NCBI RefSeq assembly: GCF_002218045.2
Contig: NZ_AP018685.1
Span: forward strand, 2,294,001-2,358,000
Length of the DNA stretch: 64,000 nucleotides
Direction of reading: 5' to 3'
Source: Vibrio rumoiensis
GTDB lineage: Bacteria; Pseudomonadota; Gammaproteobacteria; Enterobacterales; Vibrionaceae
This document shows positions 17,487 to 25,948 of this stretch, one piece after another (position 1 is the stretch's first letter; every line of letters begins with the position of its first letter). A program made the translations under genes and the position numbers. The notes below the pieces were generated by a model, which made no database searches, was not told the origin of the DNA, and saw only the letters and a list, made by a program, of their open reading frames with translations.

Positions 17487-18407
17487 ATGAAAAGCACTCA
17501 CGATTCTCAATCTCGTCTGGAATATTTAAAGCAACAACTGCCAACTGAAATCACCCGCATGGTGAGTGATGCGTTAAAGGAAGATCTTGGTGGTACGCTC
17601 GATCCAAATGCCGATATTACCGCTAGCTTAATTCCTGCAGAGGCAACGAACACGGCCACTATTATTACCCGTGAACACGGCGTATTTTGTGGAAAAGCTT
17701 GGGCTGATGAAGTATTCAAACAACTTGGCGGTCAAGTGAGTATCCAATGGCACGTTCAAGATGGTGATACGGTTGAGCCAAACCAAACGCTTTGTACGCT
17801 AACTGGCCCATCACGCGCGCTATTAACTGGCGAGCGCAATGCAATGAACTTTATTCAAACCCTTTCTGGTTGTGCAAGTGTAACCGCAGAGTATGTAAAA
17901 GAGCTCGCGGGTACCGATTGTCGATTACTGGATACCCGTAAAACCATTCCCGGTCTACGTAGTGCATTAAAATATGCCGTCACTTGCGGCGGCGGCTTTA
18001 ATCACCGTATTGGTGTATTTGATGCCTACCTCATTAAAGAAAATCACATTATCGCTTGTGGTGGCATCGAAAAAGCCATTGCTACCGCCAAACAGCTCAA
18101 CCCTGGTAAACCGGTTGAAGTGGAAACCGAATCTTTAGAAGAATTAGAGCGCGCCATTCGCGCTGGTGCCGACATCGTGATGTTAGATAATTTCACTAAA
18201 CAAATGATGATTGATGCGGTTGAACTGAATAAACAAATTGGCCAAGAAAATGGTTTAACCACCGGCCAAGCCGCACTGGAAAACTCAGGCAACATTACCC
18301 TTGGAACCTTAAATGAATACGCTAAAACCGGCGTAGATTATATTTCGGTTGGCGCACTGACCAAGCATGTTAAAGCCATGGATTTATCGATGAGAATAAA
18401 GGATTAG
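17487..18407 (+). CDS. nadC: Nicotinate-nucleotide pyrophosphorylase (carboxylating)
   Basis: NadC (quinolinate phosphoribosyltransferase) converts quinolinate and PRPP to nicotinate mononucleotide in NAD synthesis. The 306-residue protein shows DTRKTIPGLR, KYAVTCGGGFNHR, LIKENHI, VEVETESLEE and VMLDNF, the substrate and phosphate-binding segments of the family. ATG 17487 follows a CAACGGAT ribosome binding site; an earlier in-frame start at 17442 would lie inside the repeat. It is divergent from ampD. Confidence 0.96.
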   Translation: MKSTHDSQSRLEYLKQQLPTEITRMVSDALKEDLGGTLDPNADITASLIPAEATNTATIITREHGVFCGKAWADEVFKQLGGQVSIQWHVQDGDTVEPNQTLCTLTGPSRALLTGERNAMNFIQTLSGCASVTAEYVKELAGTDCRLLDTRKTIPGLRSALKYAVTCGGGFNHRIGVFDAYLIKENHIIACGGIEKAIATAKQLNPGKPVEVETESLEELERAIRAGADIVMLDNFTKQMMIDAVELNKQIGQENGLTTGQAALENSGNITLGTLNEYAKTGVDYISVGALTKHVKAMDLSMRIKD

Positions 18408-18720
18408 GGTTACTCGTCCCTAGTTTCTAGGAAAAGCAAAGAGAGCGTGGATGGGTTTTGTTTTCGTGTATCGTCTCTCGGGCGCTTTGCTTCTCGTTGC
18501 TTGGAAAAGCAGAGGCGAGGTTCGGGAACGCTGCGCTCGGGAGCCGAAAAGATTGTTGCGTGTAAAAACAAAAGCGATCTCGATCCGCTCTTCCTAAAAA
18601 CTAGGGACCAGGAACTATCTCTCGAGCCTCGAGAAGTGAAACGCCCTAGTTACGAGTTACGAAAATTCCCCGTGACCTCCCTCTCATTCCCCTCCCAAAT
18701 TTCATACTAAATTCATACTT
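18408..18720. repeat. Dispersed intergenic repeat, copy B, after nadC
   Basis: About 300 bases made of the same kinds of GC-rich words as copy A: GTTACTCGT, CTCGGGCGCT, CTGCGCTCGGGAGC, and CGAGAAGTGAAACGCCCTAG at 18630-18649. Imperfect inverted repeats are visible, such as CTAGTTTCTAGG at the left end and CCTAGTTACGAGTTACG at the right. An open frame across it (18447-18710) has the composition of the repeat and no protein-like features, so I do not call a gene. Confidence 0.55.
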
Positions 18721-18920
18721 CCCTTACGTCAGCATATGGTCAAAAAAACACCTCACATCACCCAATAGTTTAATATTGCTCGCAATAAATTGTTTTTCCA
18801 ATGTAATCAATGACTCAGTTTTCAAACTGGCTCGAATAGGCCGCTATCGACAATTTTCTTTTTTACCGCTCACTCTACTCTTTCCGTGGTAATACCACTC
18901 AATTATTCACGGAGATGAAA
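18721..18920 (+). other. pilA upstream region
   Basis: An AT-rich, gene-free leader of about 200 bases. A small dyad, GTGGTAATACCAC (18885-18897), lies before the ribosome binding site GGAG at 18911-18914. I looked for a sigma-54 promoter and found only an incomplete one (TGGCTCG at 18828-18834). Confidence 0.4.
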
Positions 18921-19355
18921 ATGAAACAATTACAACAAGGTAAGAAGAAACTACAAAAAGGTTTTACGCTAATTGAATTGATGATCGTAGTTGCGGTTAT
19001 CGGTGTGCTGGCGGCGATTGCGATTCCTCAGTATCAAAACTATGTGAAAAAAGCCGCTTTAGGTTCTGCTTTGGCGACGGCAACGGCATTAAAGACCAAT
19101 GTAGAAGATACAATTGCAATTAAAGGTACATTTCCAAATAACACACTTTCTTTCGCACTTGGAAGTCTTAAGCTAACACCAACCGCATCAGCTGCCGATG
19201 GCTCAATCATCGCAACAGTAGATGAGGGTCCTGCACAAAATTCAACTCTAACGTTAGAGCGTGATGCTGATGGTATTTGGACGTGTAAAGTTGAAGGAGA
19301 TTCAGTCAATGATGAAGTAACTCCATCTGCGTGTGAGTTTTCATCTGGCTCATAA
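18921..19355 (+). CDS. pilA: Type IV major prepilin (PilA-like)
   Basis: A 144-residue type IVa prepilin. A 14-residue basic leader ends in KG, and PilD would cut before FTLIELMIVVAVIGVLAAIA, the hydrophobic assembly helix with E at mature position 5. A C-terminal cysteine pair (WTCKVEG and SACEF) forms the usual disulfide loop. ATG 18921 has GGAG six bases ahead; the ATG at 18915 abuts that GGAG and is unlikely. The gene opens the pilA-pilBCD cluster, whose products build pili for attachment, chitin binding or DNA uptake in vibrios. Confidence 0.93.
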   Translation: MKQLQQGKKKLQKGFTLIELMIVVAVIGVLAAIAIPQYQNYVKKAALGSALATATALKTNVEDTIAIKGTFPNNTLSFALGSLKLTPTASAADGSIIATVDEGPAQNSTLTLERDADGIWTCKVEGDSVNDEVTPSACEFSSGS

Positions 19356-19370
19356 CTAAAAATAATTTAC

Positions 19371-19766
19371 ATGCTTAAAATTAAAGGCTTCACTTTAATT
19401 GAACTAATGATCACCGTGGCGATTATCGGTGTGCTTGCGACGATTGCAATACCTCAGTATCAGCAATATGTTCAAAAAGCCGCTCTCGCCACGGCGATCG
19501 GTTCTGCTAATAACTATAAAACCATTGTCGAAGAATACGTCGACTCACATTTTACTTTTCCGCAGATCTCTGCAGCATTTCCACTAGGTTCAATTACTAC
19601 GGTATCCGGTGCCGTCGGCAACAACGACTTATTGACCCAAATAAATAAAGGTATCGCCAAAGGTACAAAAGTAAGAATGCAACGAGATGCACAAGGTCGC
19701 TGGCAATGCCATCACAATAAAACCCACTTAACCGTTCAAGGCTGTGGGTATGATGCCAGTTTGTAG
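19371..19766 (+). CDS. Second type IV prepilin
   Basis: A 131-residue prepilin with a very short leader (MLKIKG) before FTLIELMITVAIIGVLATIA. It is clearly related to the preceding pilin over the N-terminal 55 residues (IPQYQQYVQKAALATAIGSA) and carries a C-terminal cysteine pair (WQCHHN and VQGCGYD). The middle is divergent. It begins 15 bases after the pilA stop, and I see no Shine-Dalgarno sequence before the ATG, so translation may depend on coupling to pilA. It could be a minor pilin or a second major subunit. Confidence 0.88.
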   Translation: MLKIKGFTLIELMITVAIIGVLATIAIPQYQQYVQKAALATAIGSANNYKTIVEEYVDSHFTFPQISAAFPLGSITTVSGAVGNNDLLTQINKGIAKGTKVRMQRDAQGRWQCHHNKTHLTVQGCGYDASL

Positions 19767-19805
19767 AATGTATTTATTCAAACACCAACGCTTAGTAAGG
19801 ATGCT

Positions 19806-21494
19806 ATGAACACCAACCTCGCTTCCATATTACGCCAAGCGGAGCTTTTGACTACAGAGCAAGAGCTTATGGTGGTGAGTACGGTTTTAAATGATAAAAA
19901 AAGCGTCCCCGTGGCTTGCGTGGACGCTGGTTTTATTTCTAGCGATCAATTGCTAGTTAAGCTTTGCCACTTATTTGCCCTCCCGCAAGCCAACCTTGAA
20001 CATTACAGCTTTGCTCAAGTGTGTGAACAACTGGGAATGCGCGATTTAATCATTACCCACCAAGTGCTGCCGCTACAAGTGGATTCTCATAGCGTATTAC
20101 TCGCGGTAGCGGACCCGACCAATACTAATGTGGAGGACGATTTTCGTTTCGCAACCGGTAAACAAATCGAGTTTATTCTTGCCGATTGTAAAGAATTAGA
20201 AGGGGCAATTCGCCGTTTGTATGGCCGAGCGGTCAACTCGGATACCACTCAAGGCAAAGATATCACCCAAGATGAACTGGCGAACTTAGTTGAAGTTGGC
20301 AGTGACGAAATCCAAGAAACTGAAGATCTCAGCCAAGATGAAGCGCCGGTCAGCCGTTTCATCAACCAAATATTACTCGATGCAGTACGTAAAGGCGCTT
20401 CAGATATTCACTTTGAACCTTATGAAGATATCTACCGAGTCCGTTTGCGTTGCGATGGTATGTTAGTTGAAACCAACCGCCCTGCGCCGCATTTAGGTCG
20501 ACGCCTTGCCGCGAGGATCAAGATCCTATCCAAACTGGATATTGCGGAACGTCGCCTGCCGCAAGATGGACGGATCAAGATCCGACTCAATGCTGATACC
20601 GCGATCGATATGAGAGTTTCAACCTTGCCGACATTGTGGGGAGAGAAGATCGTATTGCGCTTACTAGACAGTAGTGCAGCCAATCTTAACATTGATAAGC
20701 TCGGTTACAGCGAAGCGCAAAAACAATTATATCTAGATGCCCTGCAACAACCACAAGGCATGATCTTAATGACCGGCCCAACCGGTAGTGGTAAAACCGT
20801 TTCGCTTTATACTGGCCTACGAATTCTCAACACTCCCGATAAAAATATATCGACCGCCGAAGACCCGGTCGAAATTAACTTAACCGGCATCAATCAAGTA
20901 CAAGTCAAACCTAAGATTGGCTTTACCTTCGCAGCGGCTTTAAGAGCTTTTTTACGTCAAGATCCCGATGTAGTGATGGTCGGTGAGATCCGCGATTTAG
21001 AGACAGCCGAAATTGCGGTAAAAGCAGCGCAGACTGGCCACTTAGTGCTTTCAACTTTACATACTAACTCTTCTGCCGAAACCGTGGTTCGTCTATCCAA
21101 TATGGGGATTGAAGCATTTAACTTAGCTTCATCGCTGAGCTTGATCATTGCGCAACGTTTGGCGCGTCGTTTATGCAATCACTGTAAGAAACCCGATGAC
21201 TTTCCTGAAGTGTTACGTGAAAAATTTCATATCTCGCCCGATGTAGTGATTTATAAATCGTCGAAACAAGGTTGTCCGGAATGCACTGGCGGTTATTCAG
21301 GTCGAGTGGGGATTTATGAAGTGATGCCATTTACCACTGAATTGGCCAGTGCTGTCATCAAAAAAGCCTCTGCCAATGACATTGAAATGATCGCGGTAAA
21401 ACAAGGTATGGCGACGCTACGCCAATCAGGAATAGAAAACTTAAAGCAAGGCGTCACCAGCTTTGCAGAATTGCAGCGTGTGCTGTACTTCTAG
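19806..21494 (+). CDS. pilB: Type IV pilus assembly ATPase PilB
   Basis: The 562-residue hexameric ATPase that drives pilus extension from the cytoplasmic side. It has an N-terminal MshE/GspE-type domain (about 1-150), a second N-domain, Walker A GPTGSGKT (324-331), an Asp-box and Walker B region (ILNTPDKNISTAEDPVE, then VMVGEIRDLETAEIA) and the tetra-cysteine zinc site C457, C460, C490, C493 that marks assembly rather than retraction ATPases. An AAGGATGCT ribosome binding site precedes ATG 19806. It is followed by pilC. Confidence 0.96.
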   Translation: MNTNLASILRQAELLTTEQELMVVSTVLNDKKSVPVACVDAGFISSDQLLVKLCHLFALPQANLEHYSFAQVCEQLGMRDLIITHQVLPLQVDSHSVLLAVADPTNTNVEDDFRFATGKQIEFILADCKELEGAIRRLYGRAVNSDTTQGKDITQDELANLVEVGSDEIQETEDLSQDEAPVSRFINQILLDAVRKGASDIHFEPYEDIYRVRLRCDGMLVETNRPAPHLGRRLAARIKILSKLDIAERRLPQDGRIKIRLNADTAIDMRVSTLPTLWGEKIVLRLLDSSAANLNIDKLGYSEAQKQLYLDALQQPQGMILMTGPTGSGKTVSLYTGLRILNTPDKNISTAEDPVEINLTGINQVQVKPKIGFTFAAALRAFLRQDPDVVMVGEIRDLETAEIAVKAAQTGHLVLSTLHTNSSAETVVRLSNMGIEAFNLASSLSLIIAQRLARRLCNHCKKPDDFPEVLREKFHISPDVVIYKSSKQGCPECTGGYSGRVGIYEVMPFTTELASAVIKKASANDIEMIAVKQGMATLRQSGIENLKQGVTSFAELQRVLYF

Positions 21495-21562
21495 CCCCTT
21501 ATACCAAGAAATTCAATCAATAAACTCGACAAATTTGGAATGCTAAACAAGGACAGAATCTC

Positions 21563-22795
21563 ATGGCACAAGCATCCACTCTCAAAGCACCTGCATTAAA
21601 AAACTTTCAATGGCGTGGAGTAAATAGCTCTGGCAAAAAAGTGTCAGGACAAATGTTGGCGATCAACGAAGTTGAGGTGCGCGCTAAACTCAAAGAGCAG
21701 CGCGTTCAAATCAAGAAACTCAAACGACGTAGCGTGTCGATCTTTGCCAAAATGAGCCACAAAGTAAAACATAAAGACATTACAGTATTCACTAGACAGT
21801 TGGCCACGATGCTTGGCACTGGCGTTCCCATCGTTCAGGCGATCAAATTGATCTCAGATAGCCAACGAAAAGCCGAAATGAAATCGGTACTCTCGCAGAT
21901 TTGTACTCAAGTAGAAGCCGGTACGCCAATCTCCAAAGCTATGCTCGCCAGTAGCCCTTTCTTTGATGAATTCTATTGTGATCTTGTGGCGACAGGTGAG
22001 CAAACCGGTAACTTGGCTGATGTGTTTGATCGTCTTGCGACCTATCGTGAAAAAAGTGAAGAGCTAAGATCAAAAGTAATAAAAGCCATGATCTACCCGG
22101 CGATGGTTATTTTAGTTGCCACCAGCGTATCAATTCTGATGTTAACCATGGTGATCCCTGAATTTGAAGCCATGTTTAAGGGCTTTGGCGCCGAACTGCC
22201 TTGGTTTACTCAACAAGTGATCAATTTATCTCACTTTATTCAAAGTTATTTATTCATCATGATCCTAGCGCTATTTGGCTTCATCTTTGCAATGAAAGAA
22301 GCACGTAAACGATCCTTTACTTTTCGACTTAAAACCAGTCGCTTCGCCTTACAAATGCCAGTATTAGGCGGCGTTTTTTCCAAAGCGGCGATTGCCAAAT
22401 TTAGCCGCACATTAGCCACCAGCTTTAGTGCCGGTATTCCTATTTTAACGAGTTTATTAACGACCGCTAAAACCTCTGGCAATTTGCATTATCAAGTGGC
22501 AATAGAGCAAGTACACAAAGACACCGCCGCGGGCATGCCAATGTACATTGCAATGCGTAACGCCGATGCGTTTCCTGAAATGGTACTGCAAATGGTGATG
22601 ATAGGTGAAGAGTCCGGTAACCTCGATGATATGCTCAATAAGGTCGCAGCAATTTATGAATTTGAAGTGGATAATACCGTCGATAACCTAGGTAAAATTA
22701 TTGAACCGGTGATTATTGTGTTCCTTGGTGTTGTAGTAGGCGGTTTAGTTGTGTCACTTTATCTGCCAATCTTTAAGTTAGTTAGTGTATTCTAG
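21563..22795 (+). CDS. pilC: Type IV pilus inner-membrane platform protein PilC
   Basis: A 410-residue polytopic protein with two type II secretion F domains. Each has the pattern FTRQLATMLGTGVPIVQAI (about residues 75-93) or FSRTLATSFSAGIPILTSL, and there are hydrophobic segments near 173-195, 222-245 and 378-402. PilC anchors PilB to the inner membrane and works with PilD-processed pilins. AAGGACAG precedes the ATG at 21563. The pilB-pilC-pilD spacing (68 and 42 bases) suggests one operon. Confidence 0.96.
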   Translation: MAQASTLKAPALKNFQWRGVNSSGKKVSGQMLAINEVEVRAKLKEQRVQIKKLKRRSVSIFAKMSHKVKHKDITVFTRQLATMLGTGVPIVQAIKLISDSQRKAEMKSVLSQICTQVEAGTPISKAMLASSPFFDEFYCDLVATGEQTGNLADVFDRLATYREKSEELRSKVIKAMIYPAMVILVATSVSILMLTMVIPEFEAMFKGFGAELPWFTQQVINLSHFIQSYLFIMILALFGFIFAMKEARKRSFTFRLKTSRFALQMPVLGGVFSKAAIAKFSRTLATSFSAGIPILTSLLTTAKTSGNLHYQVAIEQVHKDTAAGMPMYIAMRNADAFPEMVLQMVMIGEESGNLDDMLNKVAAIYEFEVDNTVDNLGKIIEPVIIVFLGVVVGGLVVSLYLPIFKLVSVF

Positions 22796-22837
22796 AGCCC
22801 ATATTATTTATTTGTTTATTGGACATTATCGTATCTC

Positions 22838-23731
22838 ATGGTGATCTTTGATTATTACCCAGCTCTCTTTCCAATTGCAGCTGGTATCTTTGGCTTATTA
22901 ATTGGCAGCTTTTTAAATGTCGTGATCCATCGACTACCTATCATGATGGAGCGAGAGTGGAAGCAAGAGTGCATCGAGTTTTTCCCGCAACTGAAAAAAG
23001 ATCCAAAAATCAAACAAGAGCTTACCGATCTCAATAAGCCATTTAATCTCAATGTGCCACGTTCACGTTGCCCAAAATGCGATACGCAAATTCGTGCGGT
23101 AGATAATATCCCAGTGATAAGTTGGTTAATGCTCAAAGGCAAGTGCCACAAATGCGCTAACCCAATCAGCTTTCGCTATCCAGCTATCGAACTCCTAACC
23201 GCTATTTTATGTGTGGTGATCGGTATTCATTTTACTGCCGATTGGTATGGCCTCGCCTTACTGTTTTTCACTTTTACGCTAGTGTCAGCTACCTTTATCG
23301 ATCTAGATACGATGTTACTACCCGATCAATTGACCCTGCCTTTAATGTGGGCAGGCTTGGCTTTGTCTTTGTTTGAGATTAGCCCAGTATCACTACAAGA
23401 TGCTGTCATTGGCGCAATGGCGGGTTACCTATGTCTATGGTCCATCTTCTGGGCGTTTAAATTACTTACTGGCAAAGAAGGTATGGGTTACGGTGACTTT
23501 AAACTACTGGCTGCGCTCGGAGCTTGGCTCGGTTGGCAACAACTCCCTTTACTCATATTGCTATCTTCTGTCATCGGGTTAATTTTTGGTATTATCCAAT
23601 TGCGTTTACAAAAGAAAGGGATAGAGAAAGCCTTCCCATTTGGTCCTTACCTCGCGATTGCTGGTTGGTTTTGTCTAATCTGGGGTAATGACTTAACCTC
23701 TTGGTATCTCACCAATATGCTAGGAATGTAA
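22838..23731 (+). CDS. pilD: Prepilin peptidase / N-methyltransferase PilD
   Basis: An inner-membrane aspartic protease of 297 residues that removes prepilin leaders and methylates the new N-terminus; in vibrios it also serves type II secretion. The cytoplasmic zinc-type loop contributes C78, C81, C103 and C106. The two catalytic aspartates lie in the regions IDLDTMLLPD (154-163) and GYGD (217-220, D220). About seven to eight hydrophobic segments are present. It is followed after three bases by coaE. Confidence 0.97.
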   Translation: MVIFDYYPALFPIAAGIFGLLIGSFLNVVIHRLPIMMEREWKQECIEFFPQLKKDPKIKQELTDLNKPFNLNVPRSRCPKCDTQIRAVDNIPVISWLMLKGKCHKCANPISFRYPAIELLTAILCVVIGIHFTADWYGLALLFFTFTLVSATFIDLDTMLLPDQLTLPLMWAGLALSLFEISPVSLQDAVIGAMAGYLCLWSIFWAFKLLTGKEGMGYGDFKLLAALGAWLGWQQLPLLILLSSVIGLIFGIIQLRLQKKGIEKAFPFGPYLAIAGWFCLIWGNDLTSWYLTNMLGM

Positions 23732-23734
23732 GCA

Positions 23735-24358
23735 ATGACCATGGTAGTTGGCTTAACAGGTGGCATTGGCAGCGGTAAAACCACCATTGCCAATCTGTTT
23801 CATGATCAATTTGGTATTGAAATTATCGATGCTGATGTCGTAGCAAGAGAAGTTGTCGAACCGGGAACCCGAGGGCTTAATGCCATTGCCGAATATTTTG
23901 GTGAGCAGGTATTAACTTCCGAGGGAGAACTTGATCGTGCGGCATTAAGAGAGCGTATTTTTAGCAATGTTGATGAAAAAAAGTGGCTTAATAATTTATT
24001 GCACCCTCTTATTCGCCAGAGTATCACTCAGCAACTCTCAAAAGTAAGTTCCGATTACTCTTTATTAGTTGTACCATTGTTAGTTGAAAATAGCTGGCAG
24101 CCGATGATCGATAGATTATTAGTGATTGATGTGCAACCTGAAACCCAGATTGCACGCACTCGCCAAAGGGATGGTGTATCCGAAGATCAAGTGCATTCGA
24201 TCTTAGCCTCTCAAGCATCTCGAGAGGAGCGGTTATCATTTGCTGACGATGTTATTAATAACGATGCGCCATTAAACGAGCAAACAAAACAGAAACTTTT
24301 ATCTCAAGTCACAGTTTTACACAAAAAGTATCTAGCTTTATCTCATTCATATCTGTGA
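23735..24358 (+). CDS. coaE: Dephospho-CoA kinase
   Basis: CoaE phosphorylates the 3' hydroxyl of dephospho-CoA, the last step of CoA synthesis. The 207-residue protein begins MTMVVGLTGGIGSGKTT with the P-loop at 9-17, followed by DADVVAREVVEPG and the HPLIR motif near residues 90-95. The ATG is three bases after the pilD stop, so the two are probably cotranscribed. Confidence 0.96.
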   Translation: MTMVVGLTGGIGSGKTTIANLFHDQFGIEIIDADVVAREVVEPGTRGLNAIAEYFGEQVLTSEGELDRAALRERIFSNVDEKKWLNNLLHPLIRQSITQQLSKVSSDYSLLVVPLLVENSWQPMIDRLLVIDVQPETQIARTRQRDGVSEDQVHSILASQASREERLSFADDVINNDAPLNEQTKQKLLSQVTVLHKKYLALSHSYL

Positions 24359-24403
24359 CAATAGTAAAGGAATACTCACCGCAATCTATAACTTGAAGTC
24401 ATT

Positions 24404-25135
24404 ATGCTCAAATTCGAACACCCACTGACAGAAAAAGTACGAATTTACCTTAGAGTCGAAGCTCTTATGAGGCAACTGCATAACTCTGCTCACTTTGCAG
24501 CACCACTCGACTATCAATTATTCTTTCGTTCCTTATTTGATTTAATGGATTTATTTGAACAAATCCATATCAAATCAGAACTCACCAAAGATCTCGATAA
24601 AAAGAAACTGACATTTAAAAACTGGGCAAATGTTCCAGGTGTCGATCAGGCGGTACTCTCCGGTGTGTTAAATGACATTGATGAAAACTTCAAAAACTTA
24701 ATGTCATCAGAACGGTTTGGCCAATCATTAAAAGAAGATCGTTTTTTAAGTACTATTCGACAGCGATTTAGTATTCCTGGTGGCAGTTGTTGCTTTGATC
24801 TCCCTTCTCTTCACTTTTGGCTACACCAACCTTTACAAAGGCGTTTAGCGGATGCCACAGTTTGGGTAGAAAAGCTCGCACCACTACACGGAGCATTAGA
24901 GCTACTCTTAAAGCTCACCCGAGAAACGGCTCACTACAAACCTCAAATTGCTCGTAATGGATTTTTCCAAAGTGATGCGGATGATGCCAATATTTTACGT
25001 CTAGAGATCCCGACAGATCTCAGTATTTACCCAATGATTTCTGGCCATAAAAACCGTTTCGTCATCAAGTTTATAAATTTTGAAACCAGCATGGCTTATA
25101 GCCAAGATGTCGAGTTTAAGCTAGCAGTCTGTTAG
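24404..25135 (+). CDS. zapD: Cell division protein ZapD
   Basis: ZapD (formerly YacF) bundles FtsZ filaments and stabilises the Z-ring. The 243-residue cytoplasmic protein has the family features FEHPLTEKVRIYLRVEAL at the N-terminus, IPGGSCCFDLPSLHFWL in the middle and NRFVIKFINFE near the C-terminus. Its place between coaE and yacG is the standard gammaproteobacterial order. Confidence 0.95.
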   Translation: MLKFEHPLTEKVRIYLRVEALMRQLHNSAHFAAPLDYQLFFRSLFDLMDLFEQIHIKSELTKDLDKKKLTFKNWANVPGVDQAVLSGVLNDIDENFKNLMSSERFGQSLKEDRFLSTIRQRFSIPGGSCCFDLPSLHFWLHQPLQRRLADATVWVEKLAPLHGALELLLKLTRETAHYKPQIARNGFFQSDADDANILRLEIPTDLSIYPMISGHKNRFVIKFINFETSMAYSQDVEFKLAVC

Positions 25136-25179
25136 AATCTGATGATTACTCATATTCTAAATTCAGGTTCCCTTTCAAT

Positions 25180-25383
25180 ATGACTCAAGCAACCCCAAAA
25201 AAAGTGACTGTCGTAAAATGCCCAACATGCAAAACTGATGTCGTGTGGGGCGAAATTAGTACTTACCGTCCATTTTGCAGTAAGCAGTGCCAGATGATCG
25301 ATTTTGGTGAATGGGCGGATGAAGAAAAAGCGATTCCTGGTGCGCCAGATATGTCCGATTCAGATGGTTGGTCAGAAGGGTAA
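25180..25383 (+). CDS. yacG: DNA gyrase inhibitor YacG, zinc-binding
   Basis: A 67-residue protein with a zinc ribbon C14, C17, C33, C37 (KCPTCK and FCSKQCQ) followed by MIDFGEWADEEKAIPG, the YacG signature. The E. coli protein binds GyrB and inhibits gyrase. It ends the pilA-to-yacG gene run and converges on mutT. Confidence 0.93.
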   Translation: MTQATPKKVTVVKCPTCKTDVVWGEISTYRPFCSKQCQMIDFGEWADEEKAIPGAPDMSDSDGWSEG

Positions 25384-25403
25384 CGCTTTAAAAAATGGTT
25401 TTT

Positions 25404-25440
25404 AAAGGAGATCACACAAACGTTGTGAGCTCCTTTTTTA
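25404..25440. terminator. Bidirectional terminator between yacG and mutT
   Basis: AAAGGAG (25404-25410) pairs with CTCCTTT (25430-25436), extended inward by TCACA and TGTGA. T and A runs flank both sides of the convergent pair. Confidence 0.82.
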
Positions 25441-25458
25441 TTACTCATAAAAAGTGAA

Positions 25459-25875
25459 TTACGAGAATCTAGACTCATTCGTGAAATGAGCTATCACTTT
25501 CTCTAATACAGGTTCGTTTGCCTCTGGAAATGTATATTCAGTTAATTGCTCAATCGCGACCCATTTCCCTTCTTGCCCTTCTTTCCCATACGGTTTACCA
25601 CTAAAACCAGACACGATAAAAAAATCAAAAGTTAAGCTTTTTTCTGGATAGTCGAAATCAAAATGCTCAAACAACGACATCTCGGTAGCGGTAATATCGA
25701 TCTCTTCTTGTAGCTCGCGGATCAACCCCTGCTCTGCTGATTCACCAACTTCCACCTTTCCACCAGGAAATTCCCAATATCCACCTTTATGCAGCTTTTC
25801 AGGACGCTTAGTAATAAAAATTTGGTCTTGCTGCGTATTTAAGATGATTGCCGCGACGATATGTATACGTTTCAT
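25459..25875 (-). CDS. mutT: 8-oxo-dGTP diphosphatase MutT
   Basis: MutT cleanses the nucleotide pool by hydrolysing 8-oxo-dGTP, preventing A:T to C:G changes. The 138-residue Nudix protein has the box GGKVEVGE, then RELQEEID, at 38-60; the usual glycine after the EE pair is D60 here, a tolerated variation I would not overread. I chose ATG 25875 because AAGGAATAATC precedes it; an in-frame start eight codons earlier lacks a ribosome binding site. It lies downstream of secA, as in E. coli. Confidence 0.92.
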   Translation of the reverse strand: MKRIHIVAAIILNTQQDQIFITKRPEKLHKGGYWEFPGGKVEVGESAEQGLIRELQEEIDITATEMSLFEHFDFDYPEKSLTFDFFIVSGFSGKPYGKEGQEGKWVAIEQLTEYTFPEANEPVLEKVIAHFTNESRFS

Positions 25876-25895
25876 GATTATTCCTTTGGCTATTG

Positions 25896-25925
25896 CCAAT
25901 AAAAAGGCCGCAATCTCTGCGGCCT
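25896..25925 (-). terminator. Terminator downstream of secA
   Basis: On the minus strand AGGCCGCA pairs with TGCGGCCT (25905-25925), followed by a T run. It partly separates secA from mutT. Confidence 0.85.
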
Positions 25926-25948
25926 AATTGTATTACCCAATGCTAAGG

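Noticed and set aside
18447..18710. Open frame of 87 codons after nadC
   Set aside because: It runs through the GC-rich intergenic repeat, has no ribosome binding site and encodes only repeat-like arginine/serine-rich sequence.
18828..18845. Possible sigma-54 promoter for pilA (TGGCTCG plus four bases)
   Set aside because: The -24 half fits, but the required GC of the -12 element is absent at the correct distance.
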